A DNA stretch of 64,000 nt from Pseudomonas mandelii (GCF_006438925.1 NZ_RCZA01000013.1:210477-274476), one strand, 5' to 3'. Counted from the stretch's first letter, positions 8,671 through 18,438 are shown. The notes: a model not told the origin generated them from the letters alone. Numbers and translations are program-made.

Positions 8671-9804
8671 GTGAGAAGCCCCCTCCTCTTGGCCGCTGCC
8701 GTTGTCTACGGCCTCAGCCTGCAAGCCAATGCCGCCACTTTTGCCTATATATCGAGCCCGGGAGACGGTTTGATTTCCCAGTATCGCCTTGACCAGAACA
8801 ACGGCGCGCTGCGCCTGATTGAACAGGTCAACGCCGGTGATCAGGTCAACCCCATGGCCATCACCCCTGACGGCAAAGTGTTGTTTGCCGCCTTGCGGGT
8901 CAAGCCGTTTCAGGTGCTGGGCTATAGCATCGATCCCAAGAGCGGACATCTGACGCCGCTGTCCAAAGCGCCGCTGGCAGAAAGCATGGCTTACCTGTCT
9001 ACCGATAGAAAAGGACACTATCTGCTCGGTGCATCCTACGGTGCCGACACCGTCAGCGTGCAGGCCATCGACAAGGCCTATCAGCCTTCTGCCAGCATCC
9101 TGAGCTACAAGACAGGCCCGCATGCACATTCGGTTCGTACCGACCCGAGCAACCGTTTTGCCTACGCGGGCAATCTTGGCGCGGACCAGGTGCTGCAATA
9201 TCGCCTTGATGCCAAAACCGGCACGCTCACCCCCATCGGCAGCGGCTACATCAGTGTCCCGGACAATACCGGGCCTCGGCACCTGGCCTTTTCCCCGAAC
9301 GGCAAATACCTGTACGTGGTCGGTGAAATGAGCGGCACGGTCACAGCGTTTTCAATCAATGACAGCACCGGCGCATTGACTCAGGTTGCCGTTGCCAATG
9401 GCATTCCCGAGCGTTTGAAACTGGCTCACGGCGAAGTGCGTGATGCACGTAACAACGACTTGAAGGACGACCCCACACCACGTATCTGGGCGGCGGACCT
9501 GCGGATCTCGCCCGATGGCAAGCTACTGTTGATGACCGAGCGCACCAGCAGTTCGGTTTCGGCATTCGCGGTTTACCCTTCAACAGGCGGCTTGAGCTTT
9601 CTCGAGAATTATCCGGTGGAAGAGAAGCAGCCACGCAATATCGCTTTTTCACCCAACGGGCGCTGGTTGCTAGTGACGGGCGAGAAAAGCGAAAAAGTCG
9701 GCACTTACGCGGTCAGCAACAACGGCGCCTTGAAACGCGTCGGTGAAGCGGCGTCGGGCAAAGGCGCGTTATGGATTGAGGTACTGCAAACATCGGCGGA
9801 GTAA
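8671..9804 (+). CDS. exported seven-bladed beta-propeller lactonase (6-phosphogluconolactonase-like)
   Basis: A 377-residue protein with a clear signal peptide (SPLLLAAAVVYGLSLQANA) and then repeated blades of the YVTN/Pgl lactonase family, such as AITPDGKVLFAAL, AFSPNGKYLYVVG and AFSPNGRWLLVTG. The frame is open from 8527, but GTG at 8671 has AAGGAA seven bases before it and begins the signal peptide. The family hydrolyses sugar lactones or is a structural propeller. Next to a sugar-acid operon, opening a lactone in the periplasm before uptake is a reasonable inference. It diverges from the Nramp-like gene. Confidence 0.85.
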   Translation: MRSPLLLAAAVVYGLSLQANAATFAYISSPGDGLISQYRLDQNNGALRLIEQVNAGDQVNPMAITPDGKVLFAALRVKPFQVLGYSIDPKSGHLTPLSKAPLAESMAYLSTDRKGHYLLGASYGADTVSVQAIDKAYQPSASILSYKTGPHAHSVRTDPSNRFAYAGNLGADQVLQYRLDAKTGTLTPIGSGYISVPDNTGPRHLAFSPNGKYLYVVGEMSGTVTAFSINDSTGALTQVAVANGIPERLKLAHGEVRDARNNDLKDDPTPRIWAADLRISPDGKLLLMTERTSSSVSAFAVYPSTGGLSFLENYPVEEKQPRNIAFSPNGRWLLVTGEKSEKVGTYAVSNNGALKRVGEAASGKGALWIEVLQTSAE

Positions 9805-9983
9805 TCTTCGGGCGGAAAAAGACGCGACGCATGGGGGGCGGGAGTTGGCTCATTCCGACCTCCATGGTTTGGCGGTGTGTGCCTTGAATCGTCGTAGGTT
9901 TCTACGGGCGCATTCGCCTGGTTTTAGCTGTTTTTTAGTGGGTCCAGGTGCTGGGCAGATATACGATCCCGTCGTCATTGAAC

Positions 9984-12900
9984 TCATGCGGATTGAGTAC
10001 GCGCATCCACATCACTTGCAGACTCAGGTCTGATCTTGAACCAGAGGGAGTACATCGCTGGAAGGAACACCAATGTCAGCACTGTGCCGGCAAACGTACC
10101 GCCAATCAGCGTGTACGCCAGCGTGCCCCAGAAGACCGAATGGGTCAGCGGAATGAAAGCCAACATCGCTGCCATCGCCGTGAGGATCACCGGCCGCGCC
10201 CGCTGTACAGTGGCTTCGACCAATGCGTCATAAGGCGCCAGGCCGGCTTGCTCATTGGAATGAATCTGACCGATAAGGATCAGCGCGTTGCGCATCAGAA
10301 TCCCTGACAACGCAATCAGTCCCACCAAGGCGTTGATCCCGAACGGCTGTTGGAACAGCAGAAGAATCGGCGCCACACCAATCAGCCCCAGGGGGGCGGT
10401 GGCGAAAACCATGATCATCGCCGACATCGAGCGCACTTGAATAATGATGGTCAGCAACATCAGCGCGATCATGATCGGGAACAACGGCAGCAATGCCTTG
10501 TTCGCTTTACCCGACTCCTCGATCGCGCCTGCCAACTCAATCCGGTAGCCCACAGGCAACTGTTCAATGACCGGTTGCAGTTGCTTCATCACGGCGTTGG
10601 AGACATCCGGGGGCTGAAGTCCTTCAGCCACATCACCGCGTACGGTGATGGTCGGCGTACGGTCACGGCGCCGCAGAATGGGCTCTTCCATTCGCGCATC
10701 CACCGTCCCGACCTGAGACAGCGAGACCCGTTGACCCTGAGCACCGGTCAGCGTGAAGGCGTCAATTTTTGAAGGATCCAGACGTGTGTTTCCAGCAGAG
10801 CGGGCGACCACCTGGACCGAACGGATATCTTCACGCACTTGGGTGACAGGCGCTCCGGTCAACAGAAACTGCAGTTGCTGAGCGACATCAGTGGAGGTTA
10901 AGCCAAATGCCTGCAAACGATCCTGATCCAGCGTGAGGTGGAGTGCCGGAGCGCGCTCGCCCATGTCGGTGTTGACGGTTCTCATCATGGGACTAGCAGC
11001 CATGACCTCGCGCACCTGTGCGGCGATATCGCGCAACACTGTCCGGTCCGCGCCCATAACCCGAAAGGCCACCGGGTACGGCGAATAAGGACCGAACACC
11101 ACCTGTGTGACACGCACCCGTGCTTCAGGCGCCAAACCATCAGCCGCGGCTTGCCGCAGCCGGATTTTGAGCGCCTCGCGCTCTTCCTGGCTCGCCGTCA
11201 GCACGACGATTTTTGCAAACGAAGGATCGGGCAACTCAGGTGCCATCGCCAGATAGAAGCGTGGCGCGCCCTGACCGATGTAGGCAGTAACTATCCGAGC
11301 CTCCGGTTGTTTTGCCAACCACGCTTCGACCTTGGCCGCCGCCGAATCGGTTTGCTCGATCGACGTCCCGTACGGCATCTGCACCTCAACCAGCACCTCG
11401 GGCCGGTCGGATGTAGGGAAGAACTGTTTCTTCACCAAGCCCATGCCAAGAATCGCCACAATGAACAAGGCCACGACGGATATCGCAACAAGGCCTTTAC
11501 GGCGAATTACCGCCCCCAACAGACGCCTGAAACGCAGGTAATTCGGTGTACCGTAAATCGCTGCATGTCCCCCCTCAGGCACCTTGATCTGCGGCAACAG
11601 TTTGACGCCCAGGTAAGGTGTGAACACCACTGCCACCACCCAGGAGGTAATGAGCGCAATGCCGACGATCCAGAACATATTGGCGGTGTACTCACCGGCC
11701 GTAGATTTGGCAAAACCGTTGGGCATAAAGCCTATGGCAGTGACCAGCGTGCCCGACAACATGGGGGCTGCAGTATGGCTCCAGGCATAGGCGGAGGCTT
11801 TGATTCGGTCGTAGCCCTCCTCCATCTTCACCACCATCATTTCAATGGCAATGATTGCATCGTCCACAAGTAGCCCCAGCGCCAGAATCAACGATCCCAG
11901 CGTAATCCGGTCAAAGTCTTTACCTGTGGCAGCCATGACAATGAACACCGCAGCCAGAGTCAACGGCACCGCCGCAGCGACGACGATACCGACTCGCCAG
12001 CCCATGCTGAGGAAGCACACCAGCAACACCACCCCGAGCGCCGCGAAAAATTTGACCATGAACTCGTTGACGGCCCCGTCAATATTCACCGCCTGATCGG
12101 TGACCTTGGTCAGCGTCATGCCTAAAGGCATTTGCTCATTGATCGACGTTGTCTCGGCGTCGAGCGACTTACCTAAATCAAGGCCGTTCCAGCCATCGCG
12201 CATCACTACACCGAGCAACAATGCGGGTTCTCCGTTGTTGCGCACCGAGAACGTAGAGGGGTCCTCATAACCACGCTTGACCTCAGCCACATCGGACAAT
12301 TTGAGGGTTCTGCCCTGCACTACCAGCGGCGTATCTCGAATCTTCTGCAAGTCATCAAACGCACCATCCAGTCGGATGAAAACCTGTGGGCCCTTCGCCT
12401 CAACCGAACCGGCCGGAGTCATCATGTTCTGCGCGTTCATCGCACTGAAGATATCTCGTGCGGAAACACCCAGTGTCGCCAGACGCTCGTATGAAAATTC
12501 GACAAAAATGCGCTCGGACTGCTCACCAATGATATTGACCTTCTTCACTCCCGCCACATGCAGCAGACGCTGGCGCAAGACCTCGGCCTCGCGCACCAGC
12601 AAGCGCTGTGGTTCGCCCTTGGCCTTTAGCGCATATAGAGCGAAGGTGACATCGGCATACTCATCATTGACCATCGGGCCGATCACCCCGGACGGCAACC
12701 CCTTCTCCTCATCAAGGATTTTCTTGCGTGCCTGGTAAAACTCCTCCGGGACGGCGGAGGGCGGCGTGCCGTCGAGCAGATAAACTGTGGTGAAAGCCAA
12801 GCCTGGCCGGGTAAAGGTCTCGGTCCGGTCGTACCAACGCAGTTCCTGCATGCGCTTTTCCAGCTTTTCAACCACCTGGTCCTGCATCTCCTGAGCAGTC

Positions 12901-13070
12901 GCCCCAGGCCAGGCAGTAACCACCGTCATTTGTTTGATGGTGAAGGCAGGGTCTTCCGCGCGCCCCAGTTTGAAGAAGGCATACAGTCCACCTACGGAAA
13001 TCAGCAGGATCAAAAACAGCGTGATCGAACGCTCACGCACCGCTAGTGCGGACAGATTGAACCCGATCAT
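9984..13070 (-). CDS. RND efflux pump, inner-membrane transporter
   Basis: A 1,028-residue resistance-nodulation-division (AcrB-type) pump with 12 expected membrane helices and two large periplasmic loops. Conserved helix-4 acidic residues are visible in LILALGLLVDDAIIAIEMM, and helix 10-12 segments such as NALVGLIALSGILMRNALIL are typical. It uses proton flow to expel drugs or other amphiphiles across the envelope. Its ATG overlaps the stop of the upstream fusion protein gene by 4 bases, so the two are translationally coupled. The genes upstream make a complete tripartite set with its own TetR repressor. Confidence 0.93.
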   Translation of the reverse strand: MIGFNLSALAVRERSITLFLILLISVGGLYAFFKLGRAEDPAFTIKQMTVVTAWPGATAQEMQDQVVEKLEKRMQELRWYDRTETFTRPGLAFTTVYLLDGTPPSAVPEEFYQARKKILDEEKGLPSGVIGPMVNDEYADVTFALYALKAKGEPQRLLVREAEVLRQRLLHVAGVKKVNIIGEQSERIFVEFSYERLATLGVSARDIFSAMNAQNMMTPAGSVEAKGPQVFIRLDGAFDDLQKIRDTPLVVQGRTLKLSDVAEVKRGYEDPSTFSVRNNGEPALLLGVVMRDGWNGLDLGKSLDAETTSINEQMPLGMTLTKVTDQAVNIDGAVNEFMVKFFAALGVVLLVCFLSMGWRVGIVVAAAVPLTLAAVFIVMAATGKDFDRITLGSLILALGLLVDDAIIAIEMMVVKMEEGYDRIKASAYAWSHTAAPMLSGTLVTAIGFMPNGFAKSTAGEYTANMFWIVGIALITSWVVAVVFTPYLGVKLLPQIKVPEGGHAAIYGTPNYLRFRRLLGAVIRRKGLVAISVVALFIVAILGMGLVKKQFFPTSDRPEVLVEVQMPYGTSIEQTDSAAAKVEAWLAKQPEARIVTAYIGQGAPRFYLAMAPELPDPSFAKIVVLTASQEEREALKIRLRQAAADGLAPEARVRVTQVVFGPYSPYPVAFRVMGADRTVLRDIAAQVREVMAASPMMRTVNTDMGERAPALHLTLDQDRLQAFGLTSTDVAQQLQFLLTGAPVTQVREDIRSVQVVARSAGNTRLDPSKIDAFTLTGAQGQRVSLSQVGTVDARMEEPILRRRDRTPTITVRGDVAEGLQPPDVSNAVMKQLQPVIEQLPVGYRIELAGAIEESGKANKALLPLFPIMIALMLLTIIIQVRSMSAMIMVFATAPLGLIGVAPILLLFQQPFGINALVGLIALSGILMRNALILIGQIHSNEQAGLAPYDALVEATVQRARPVILTAMAAMLAFIPLTHSVFWGTLAYTLIGGTFAGTVLTLVFLPAMYSLWFKIRPESASDVDARTQSA

Positions 13071-14188
13071 CGGCGCACCTCGGCCACCGGTGCTTGGGCG
13101 CTGACGGCCATTTGAGACCTAACCCGTTCCCCTTCACTTAACAGATGCGCGCCCAGCGCGACGATACGATCGTCGATCTGGAGGTTGCCCGTCACTCGAG
13201 CAGTTTCTGCATTGCTTAGGCTGAGGACCGTGACAGGGCGCCACGTCACCTGCTCAGGGTCGCCCCCAACAGCCCAGACACCAGGACCTTTACCCGCGTC
13301 ATAGAGGGCAGCGATAGGCACTTGTAATTCATTGGCATTGGCGACTGGCGTACCGTCTATGGCTACTGAGATGGTCGAACCCAGGATGGCATCAGCAAGC
13401 GCGCCCTCCAACACATAGCGCGCCTCAAATGTACGGGTTTGCCGGTCAGCCGAATCGGACAACTGGCGTAAACGCGCGCTGCCTGCACGTTGGTTTTGCC
13501 CATAAAGTTCAACCGTCGCCGACGACCCCAACGCAGGACGTAGCGTTTCAGGCAACTGGATCACTGCCTCGCGCTGCCCAGAATGGGCAACACGTACCAC
13601 TACCTGACCTGCGCCTATCACCTGCCCCGGCTCTGCCAAGGTGTCGACAACAACCCCGTCAGCATCAGCCAGCAACGTCGAATAGCCGGTAGAGTTTCTC
13701 GCCACATCAGCCTGGGCTTTGGCCGCGTTAAGCTGCGCTTTCGCCGAGTCGGCAGCCGCTTTGAACCCTGCATAAGCTGAAGCAGATACAGCACCAACAG
13801 ACACCAAATCCCGGTAGCGAAGCTCATCATCGGAGGCCTGCCGGGATCGGGCCATGGCGGCCAGCACCGCTTCCTGCTGCGCCCGCGCGGTCAGCGCCAG
13901 ATCATTAGCATCGATTCGCATGAGTGGCTGCCCGCGCTTGACGCTCTGCCCGGTGTCCACCAAACGTTCCAGCACTTTCCCAGGAACTCGAAACCCGAGA
14001 TCGCTCTGAACTCGAGCTGCGACGATACCGGTGAATACGCGATCTGCAGACGCGGAGGGTTGAACCACCGCAATGCGCACCAAGGGCATTTGGAGGCGAG
14101 GATCTGGAGGTATGGCCTCGTTGCATGCGACTAAGGCAAACGGCAACAAGCCAATGAAAATGAATGACATGTGGCGACGCTGGATCAT
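13067..14188 (-). CDS. RND membrane fusion lipoprotein
   Basis: A 373-residue periplasmic adaptor. It starts at ATG 14188 with AAGAGG just upstream. The signal sequence ends in a lipobox (LPFALVAC, Cys22), so it should be lipid-anchored. The HlyD/AcrA order is seen: FRVPGKVLERLVDTGQSVKR (lipoyl half), a helical hairpin around residues 90-155, then the second lipoyl half with DGVVVDTLAEPGQVIGAGQ. It bridges the inner-membrane pump (overlapping gene downstream) and the outer-membrane factor. A probable TetR operator lies just upstream. Confidence 0.93.
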   Translation of the reverse strand: MIQRRHMSFIFIGLLPFALVACNEAIPPDPRLQMPLVRIAVVQPSASADRVFTGIVAARVQSDLGFRVPGKVLERLVDTGQSVKRGQPLMRIDANDLALTARAQQEAVLAAMARSRQASDDELRYRDLVSVGAVSASAYAGFKAAADSAKAQLNAAKAQADVARNSTGYSTLLADADGVVVDTLAEPGQVIGAGQVVVRVAHSGQREAVIQLPETLRPALGSSATVELYGQNQRAGSARLRQLSDSADRQTRTFEARYVLEGALADAILGSTISVAIDGTPVANANELQVPIAALYDAGKGPGVWAVGGDPEQVTWRPVTVLSLSNAETARVTGNLQIDDRIVALGAHLLSEGERVRSQMAVSAQAPVAEVRR

Positions 14189-14224
14189 AGAGACCTCTTG
14201 GAAGCGGATATGCCATGCTTATTC

Positions 14225-14252
14225 AAGTGACCAATTAAGTCAATAGTCACAA
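14225..14252. promoter_or_regulatory. candidate TetR operator in front of the RND operon
   Basis: A 28-bp site 37 bases upstream of the fusion-protein ATG has GTGAC (14227-14231) and GTCAC (14246-14250) as inverted arms. It aligns without gaps to the 28-bp site in the tetR/outer-membrane-factor promoter region at 15024-15051. Same length, same arms and a shared A+T-rich centre suggest binding by the TetR protein between them. Confidence 0.6.
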
Positions 14253-14366
14253 CTCAGACAAATGAAAGTTGCCCTGATGATCAGAGCAACGCAGAGGGAT
14301 TTGAGATCTGATTTTTTAGATACGCATGCTGCCGCGGATGCGCAACGGATCCATCAGCCAAGCCTT

Positions 14367-14987
14367 TTAAGGCATCAGACCGCGTAGAATCAGGTTGGAA
14401 ATGAGCCCAGGAGCCTCTTCAACAACATCGAGGTTGTACTGCAACAGCAAAGGATTGATGAAGGGCCGTAGAGCGAGATGAATCGATTCCACTGTCTCGT
14501 CCAACGGGGTCTTGCGCTCAAACTCACCGAGTTCCCGCCCCTCTCGCACGATCTGCAGCACGAAGCTCTTGATGCGCGCGTCATAAACTCGCGAGCTGGG
14601 CCAGCTTTCCGAAGCGGCGAACGCCGCGATGTCATAAAGTTTTCGGTCATTAAAAAACAGGTCTACACCCTTGGTGATCAAGGTTTTGACCAAACGTCGA
14701 AAGCGCTCAGTCGGGGAGATACCCTCAACATTGATAGCCTGCTCAACAGCCGCAACGATTTCCGACAGACAATTTCTACAAATAGCCTCACCAATCGCCT
14801 GCTTGGAATCGAAGAACTTGTAGATGTAAGCCTTGGAAAAACCGATGGCTTTCGCCAGGTCGGAGACTGTTGTCTTGCTATAACCGTATTGACTGAAATG
14901 TTCGTTGGCCGCCGCGACAATCTGGTCTCGGATGTCGTGATCGGCTGGGCCGCGGGCGCTGGGCGAAGAAACTGATGGTTGGTTCAT
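14367..14987 (-). CDS. TetR-family repressor of the efflux system
   Basis: A 206-residue TetR-type protein. The N-terminal helix-turn-helix reads TTVSDLAKAIGFSKAYIYKF (about residues 39-59), followed by an all-helical ligand domain. It lies upstream of and in the same direction as the fusion/pump genes and divergently from the outer-membrane factor gene 87 bases away. That is the classic position of a local repressor released by a pump substrate. Two inverted-repeat sites fit this role. Confidence 0.9.
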   Translation of the reverse strand: MNQPSVSSPSARGPADHDIRDQIVAAANEHFSQYGYSKTTVSDLAKAIGFSKAYIYKFFDSKQAIGEAICRNCLSEIVAAVEQAINVEGISPTERFRRLVKTLITKGVDLFFNDRKLYDIAAFAASESWPSSRVYDARIKSFVLQIVREGRELGEFERKTPLDETVESIHLALRPFINPLLLQYNLDVVEEAPGLISNLILRGLMP

Positions 14988-15015
14988 GCGAGCAGCTTAC
15001 GCACCCTGAAGGTAG

Positions 15016-15051
15016 TTGACAACTTGTGACCAAATTGTAATATCGTCACAA
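15016..15051 (+). promoter_or_regulatory. promoter with embedded TetR operator for the outer-membrane factor
   Basis: TTGACA at 15016-15021 and TAATAT at 15038-15043 are 16 bases apart and form a good sigma-70 promoter towards the gene at 15075. Over it lies an inverted repeat, TTGTGAC (15024-15030) and GTCACAA (15045-15051), with a 14-bp centre. A protein bound there would cover the spacer and the -10 box. Confidence 0.65.
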
Positions 15052-15074
15052 ATCGATCATTCCGAAGGTATCAC

Positions 15075-16541
15075 ATGTACCCTCCTCGTTTTGCCGTCTT
15101 GCTGTGGTTCGGTATGGTTGCGGGTTGCGCAGTGGGCCCTGACTATTCAGAGCCCGATGTGCAATTGCCTGAGCATTTTTTGGCGCAAACACCTAAAGCA
15201 CACCAAGTTGATGCAGCACCAACTGATCTCGCCGCTTGGTGGAACGCGTTCAATGACCCCGTACTCAGTCAGCTGATCAATAGAGCCTTTGAACAAAATC
15301 TCGATTTAGCTCAAGCAACAGCAAGGATCGAGCAGGCTCACGCGGGTTTGGGGGCAGCTAACGCAGCGCTTTTGCCATCGGCTACAGTCAATGGCCAAGC
15401 GGCCAGAGCCCGGCAGTCCGTGGAGACACCGTTGGGCCAAGTACTGAATTCAGATCCATCCTATAATCGCTACGGTAGCGCCTATGAGGCGAATCTGAAT
15501 GCAGGCTGGGAACTGGACGTATTTGGCGGACTACGCCGAGGCAAAGAGACAGCCTTCGCCGACTATCAGGCCTCCCAAGCCGGAGCAGTTGCCACACGCC
15601 TCGCAGTGGTAGCGCAGACTGCAGACCTTTACATCAGCATCCGTGGCCTGCAAGCACGCCTGGAAATTGCCCGAAAGCAAGTAGACACGCGACAACAACT
15701 GCTCACCACCATCGAGCATCTGTATGCAAAAGGATTAGCTGCTGAACTACAGTTGAACCAGACCCAAGGGTCGCTGAATCAAGCACAGGCAACCGTGCCG
15801 GTACTGCAGGCTGGCCTTGCAGCTGCGATGAATGCGCTGGATGTCATGTTAGGCAAACCGCCGGGTACTTACAGCGCGCAATTGATTAAGTCGGCGCGCA
15901 TCCCTGACGTGCCAAGTCTCGCCGACTTAGGCTCTCCGGCCGATCTGCTGCGTCGGCGTCCAGATTTGATCGTCGCTGAGCGCCGACTGGCGGCATCGAA
16001 TGCTCGCATCGGCGAAGCCATCTCCGAGTACTACCCCAAATTTTCTGTGGGTGCGCTGCTAGGCAGCGCTACATCTGAATCCAGCGGGAATCTTTTCAGC
16101 AACGGTGCCAGTCAGGCCTCGGCGGTCCTGGGACTACGCTGGAGGCTATTCGATTTTGGCCGCATCAACGCCCAAATTGACTTGGCGAAGGGTCAAGAAG
16201 CTGAAGCGTTAGCCGTTTACCGCCAGTCAGTTCTGCGGGCCTCCGAGGATGTCGAAACCGCTTTTTCGGCACTGATCAACCGCGAGCAGCAATCCGAAAA
16301 GCTAGCCCAGGGCGAGTCTGCTTATGCGAAAGCACGAGCGACGTCGTTTACCGCGTATGAAAAAGGCGTGGTCAGCCTGATAGAAGTATTGGACGCCGAT
16401 GAAAACCTTTTAGCGGCATCTGATGGTAGAGCCCAAGCACAAACTGAATCGGCTCGTGCTGCAGTGGCCACATTCAAAGCATTGGGCGGCGGCTGGCAGC
16501 GCGAAGACTCAAATGGCCGTTTGATCTCGAGTGCACAATGA
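15075..16541 (+). CDS. RND outer-membrane factor lipoprotein (NodT/OprM type)
   Basis: A 488-residue TolC-like channel of the lipid-modified NodT family. The signal ends in a lipobox with Cys18 (MVAGCAVGPDY). Two repeated efflux-protein halves follow, with DLLRRRPDLIVAERRLAASN near the middle and LRWRLFDFGRINAQIDLAKG in the second half. It forms the outer-membrane exit duct for the pump encoded on the other strand. GAAGG lies upstream of the ATG. Unlike most operons of this type it is transcribed away from the pump genes. Confidence 0.93.
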   Translation: MYPPRFAVLLWFGMVAGCAVGPDYSEPDVQLPEHFLAQTPKAHQVDAAPTDLAAWWNAFNDPVLSQLINRAFEQNLDLAQATARIEQAHAGLGAANAALLPSATVNGQAARARQSVETPLGQVLNSDPSYNRYGSAYEANLNAGWELDVFGGLRRGKETAFADYQASQAGAVATRLAVVAQTADLYISIRGLQARLEIARKQVDTRQQLLTTIEHLYAKGLAAELQLNQTQGSLNQAQATVPVLQAGLAAAMNALDVMLGKPPGTYSAQLIKSARIPDVPSLADLGSPADLLRRRPDLIVAERRLAASNARIGEAISEYYPKFSVGALLGSATSESSGNLFSNGASQASAVLGLRWRLFDFGRINAQIDLAKGQEAEALAVYRQSVLRASEDVETAFSALINREQQSEKLAQGESAYAKARATSFTAYEKGVVSLIEVLDADENLLAASDGRAQAQTESARAAVATFKALGGGWQREDSNGRLISSAQ

Positions 16542-16560
16542 GCATCCCTTCGGGACGCTC
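16540..16560 (+). terminator. weak hairpin at the end of the outer-membrane factor gene
   Basis: GAGCATCCC and GGGACGCTC flank a TTC loop, overlapping the stop codon. The stem has one mismatch and no T run follows, so termination is only possible. Confidence 0.35.
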
Positions 16561-16610
16561 AAACAATGGATGATCTTCTACGGATGATGGTTTTCGGCCA
16601 GAAGCCAAAC

Positions 16611-17738
16611 CTACTGAGCAACAGCGACTTGATTACGCCCCAGCGCCTTGGCTCGATACAGCGCTTTATCAGCATTGTTCATCAAGCTGTGCAGATCTTT
16701 ATTACCGGCATCCATTGACGCTACGCCGAGGCTGGCTGTTACGCAGTGAACAGGCTCGATCATCAATCCAGCAATAGTCTGGACGAGCTGTTCTGCAATC
16801 TTAACGGCGGCCTCAATGGAGGTGTCCGGGAGCAGAACTGCGAATTCTTCTCCACCTAACCGGCCGTGGATATCCGTTGCACGAAAGGAAGAACTGATGA
16901 CCACACCCATTTGGCGCAAAACCTGATCCCCAACCTGATGGCCGTAGGTGTCGTTGATATGCTTGAAGTGATCCATGTCCAACATTACGGCGCACAACCC
17001 TGACCGGTTGGTTTCACATTCGTTGTAGAGCTGCTGGGCATGCTCGAAAAAAGCTCGTCGACTCTTCAGGCCGGTCAGTTCATCAGTTTGTGCTGCACGG
17101 GTTGAAATACTGTTCGCCTGTTCCATTTCACGGGTTAGTCGAAAGGCGGTTTCCAGTGCCTCGGACATTTTCCGTGTAGCGCGGGCAAGAAATGACGCGA
17201 ACACCAAAACCGAGAGTGCCATGCCGACTTGAATCGTGGACGATTGAAACAGCAGCCAGGCGGTGCATGGCAACAGAACCAGACCAATGGACACTAGTGT
17301 CATATCGCGATAGGCCGAGTAGCAGGACACCGCGCTGACAGACATCCCGACAGTAAAGAGCATGACCAACGCCTGCGATAAAAGATCGTCTGCTGGCATG
17401 ACAATGAATGCGCCTCCCCCCCAGATACTGGCGGATAACACGAGCGTGCTCCAGTATTTGCGCTCCCAGCGTTGAGGCGTACGTTTACTTTCGTCGCTGC
17501 GAAAATAGGCAACAAACATCGAGATGCGCAACAGCGTCGATCCGGTCAGTATGGCCAGCCACCAAAGAATAACGCTGTGCTCAAAACGATCCCAACACAG
17601 CCAACACAGCATGATGGCAGCGAGGTAGCTACCAAAAACCGCAGAAACTGATTGGCGAAATAGTTGATGCAATCGGTCAGTTCGCACCCGCCCGGCTATG
17701 AAAAATTCTTGGTCACTCCAAGATCCTGGGCCATCCAT
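16611..17738 (-). CDS. membrane-bound GGDEF diguanylate cyclase
   Basis: About 375 residues. The first half has six hydrophobic segments (a MASE-like sensor), followed by a GGDEF domain from about residue 205. The active-site loop is GRLGGEEFAVLLP, an intact GG[D/E]EF motif, with the substrate Asp/Asn region MLDMDHFKHINDTYGHQVGD, so it should make cyclic di-GMP. No EAL domain is present. I use the ATG at 17738, which has GGTGG upstream; an in-frame TTG at 17762 is possible. It stands alone, convergent with the efflux outer-membrane factor. Confidence 0.88.
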   Translation of the reverse strand: MDGPGSWSDQEFFIAGRVRTDRLHQLFRQSVSAVFGSYLAAIMLCWLCWDRFEHSVILWWLAILTGSTLLRISMFVAYFRSDESKRTPQRWERKYWSTLVLSASIWGGGAFIVMPADDLLSQALVMLFTVGMSVSAVSCYSAYRDMTLVSIGLVLLPCTAWLLFQSSTIQVGMALSVLVFASFLARATRKMSEALETAFRLTREMEQANSISTRAAQTDELTGLKSRRAFFEHAQQLYNECETNRSGLCAVMLDMDHFKHINDTYGHQVGDQVLRQMGVVISSSFRATDIHGRLGGEEFAVLLPDTSIEAAVKIAEQLVQTIAGLMIEPVHCVTASLGVASMDAGNKDLHSLMNNADKALYRAKALGRNQVAVAQ

Positions 17739-18201
17739 GTGATCCACCTGATCATGACTCAATTAAAAAACTATTGTGGCACCCTGCCACCAACGCAAAC
17801 AACCGAATTACGCTCGTGGCCGTCCGCAAAGCTCTTGGAGAATCACCCCGCCTCGTAGCCAAGCCCAAACGCCAACCAATTCAATGAGCTGCGCTCCTGT
17901 CGACCCATGAGGAGTGATCGTTATGGGACGATTTCAACTTTCGGCACATCGAGTGTGGCTTGATCGAGTGGTCTCGCTCCATTGCAGAGTCGGATCTAGA
18001 TCACACCCTCAATTACATAAGCATGAAGGGAGTACCGGCTGACAGAAGCTTTTATGGTTTGGTCATGTCCATTTCTTCAACCATCAGACGCATCGGCGAA
18101 ACAGCGCAGCCATCCGGGCTGGTTGTCGATCCCGAGTGACGGCAAATGGCCAGAAGAGCTCTTTATGCCTAGGCGCGCGTTGCTCGTCGCTGCACGTAAC
18201 A
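17739..18201. other. gene-free stretch
   Basis: I see no credible gene, RNA or strong repeat in these 460 bases, only short frames without ribosome sites. Confidence 0.5.
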
Positions 18202-18438
18202 TCAACCGGGTTGATCGACGACCTTAATCTGCGTCAGCCCTACCCGCTCAGCCTGCTCTAAAATCTCCTCCGGCGTTGCGTCCGCAGTGGGCATGATCAG
18301 GCTGTTCTCTCCATCCCCAAAATGCAGCTGTAGCAGGTGCATCGCCGCCTCACGGACGGGCAACTGAGGCTGCTTGAATTCGAAGATGTAAGTGCGGGGC
18401 TCGCCGTTGAACAGGTATTCCAGGGAGTAGTTGCGCAT
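18202..18438 (-). CDS. small conserved hypothetical protein (copy 1 of a paralogous pair)
   Basis: A 78-residue soluble protein starting MRNYSLEYLFNGEPRTY, with GAGG upstream of the ATG; the longer open frame to 18567 lacks support. A close paralogue lies at 46609-46845, and the shared tail includes NSLIMPTADATPEEILEQAE. Strong conservation between two distant copies argues that it is a real protein. The shape suggests a small mixed alpha/beta domain. Function unknown. Confidence 0.7.
   Translation of the reverse strand: MRNYSLEYLFNGEPRTYIFEFKQPQLPVREAAMHLLQLHFGDGENSLIMPTADATPEEILEQAERVGLTQIKVVDQPG

Noticed and set aside
10938..11873. 311-codon open frame opposite the RND pump
   Set aside because: Antisense to a well-supported pump gene, low-complexity His/Arg composition and no ribosome site.
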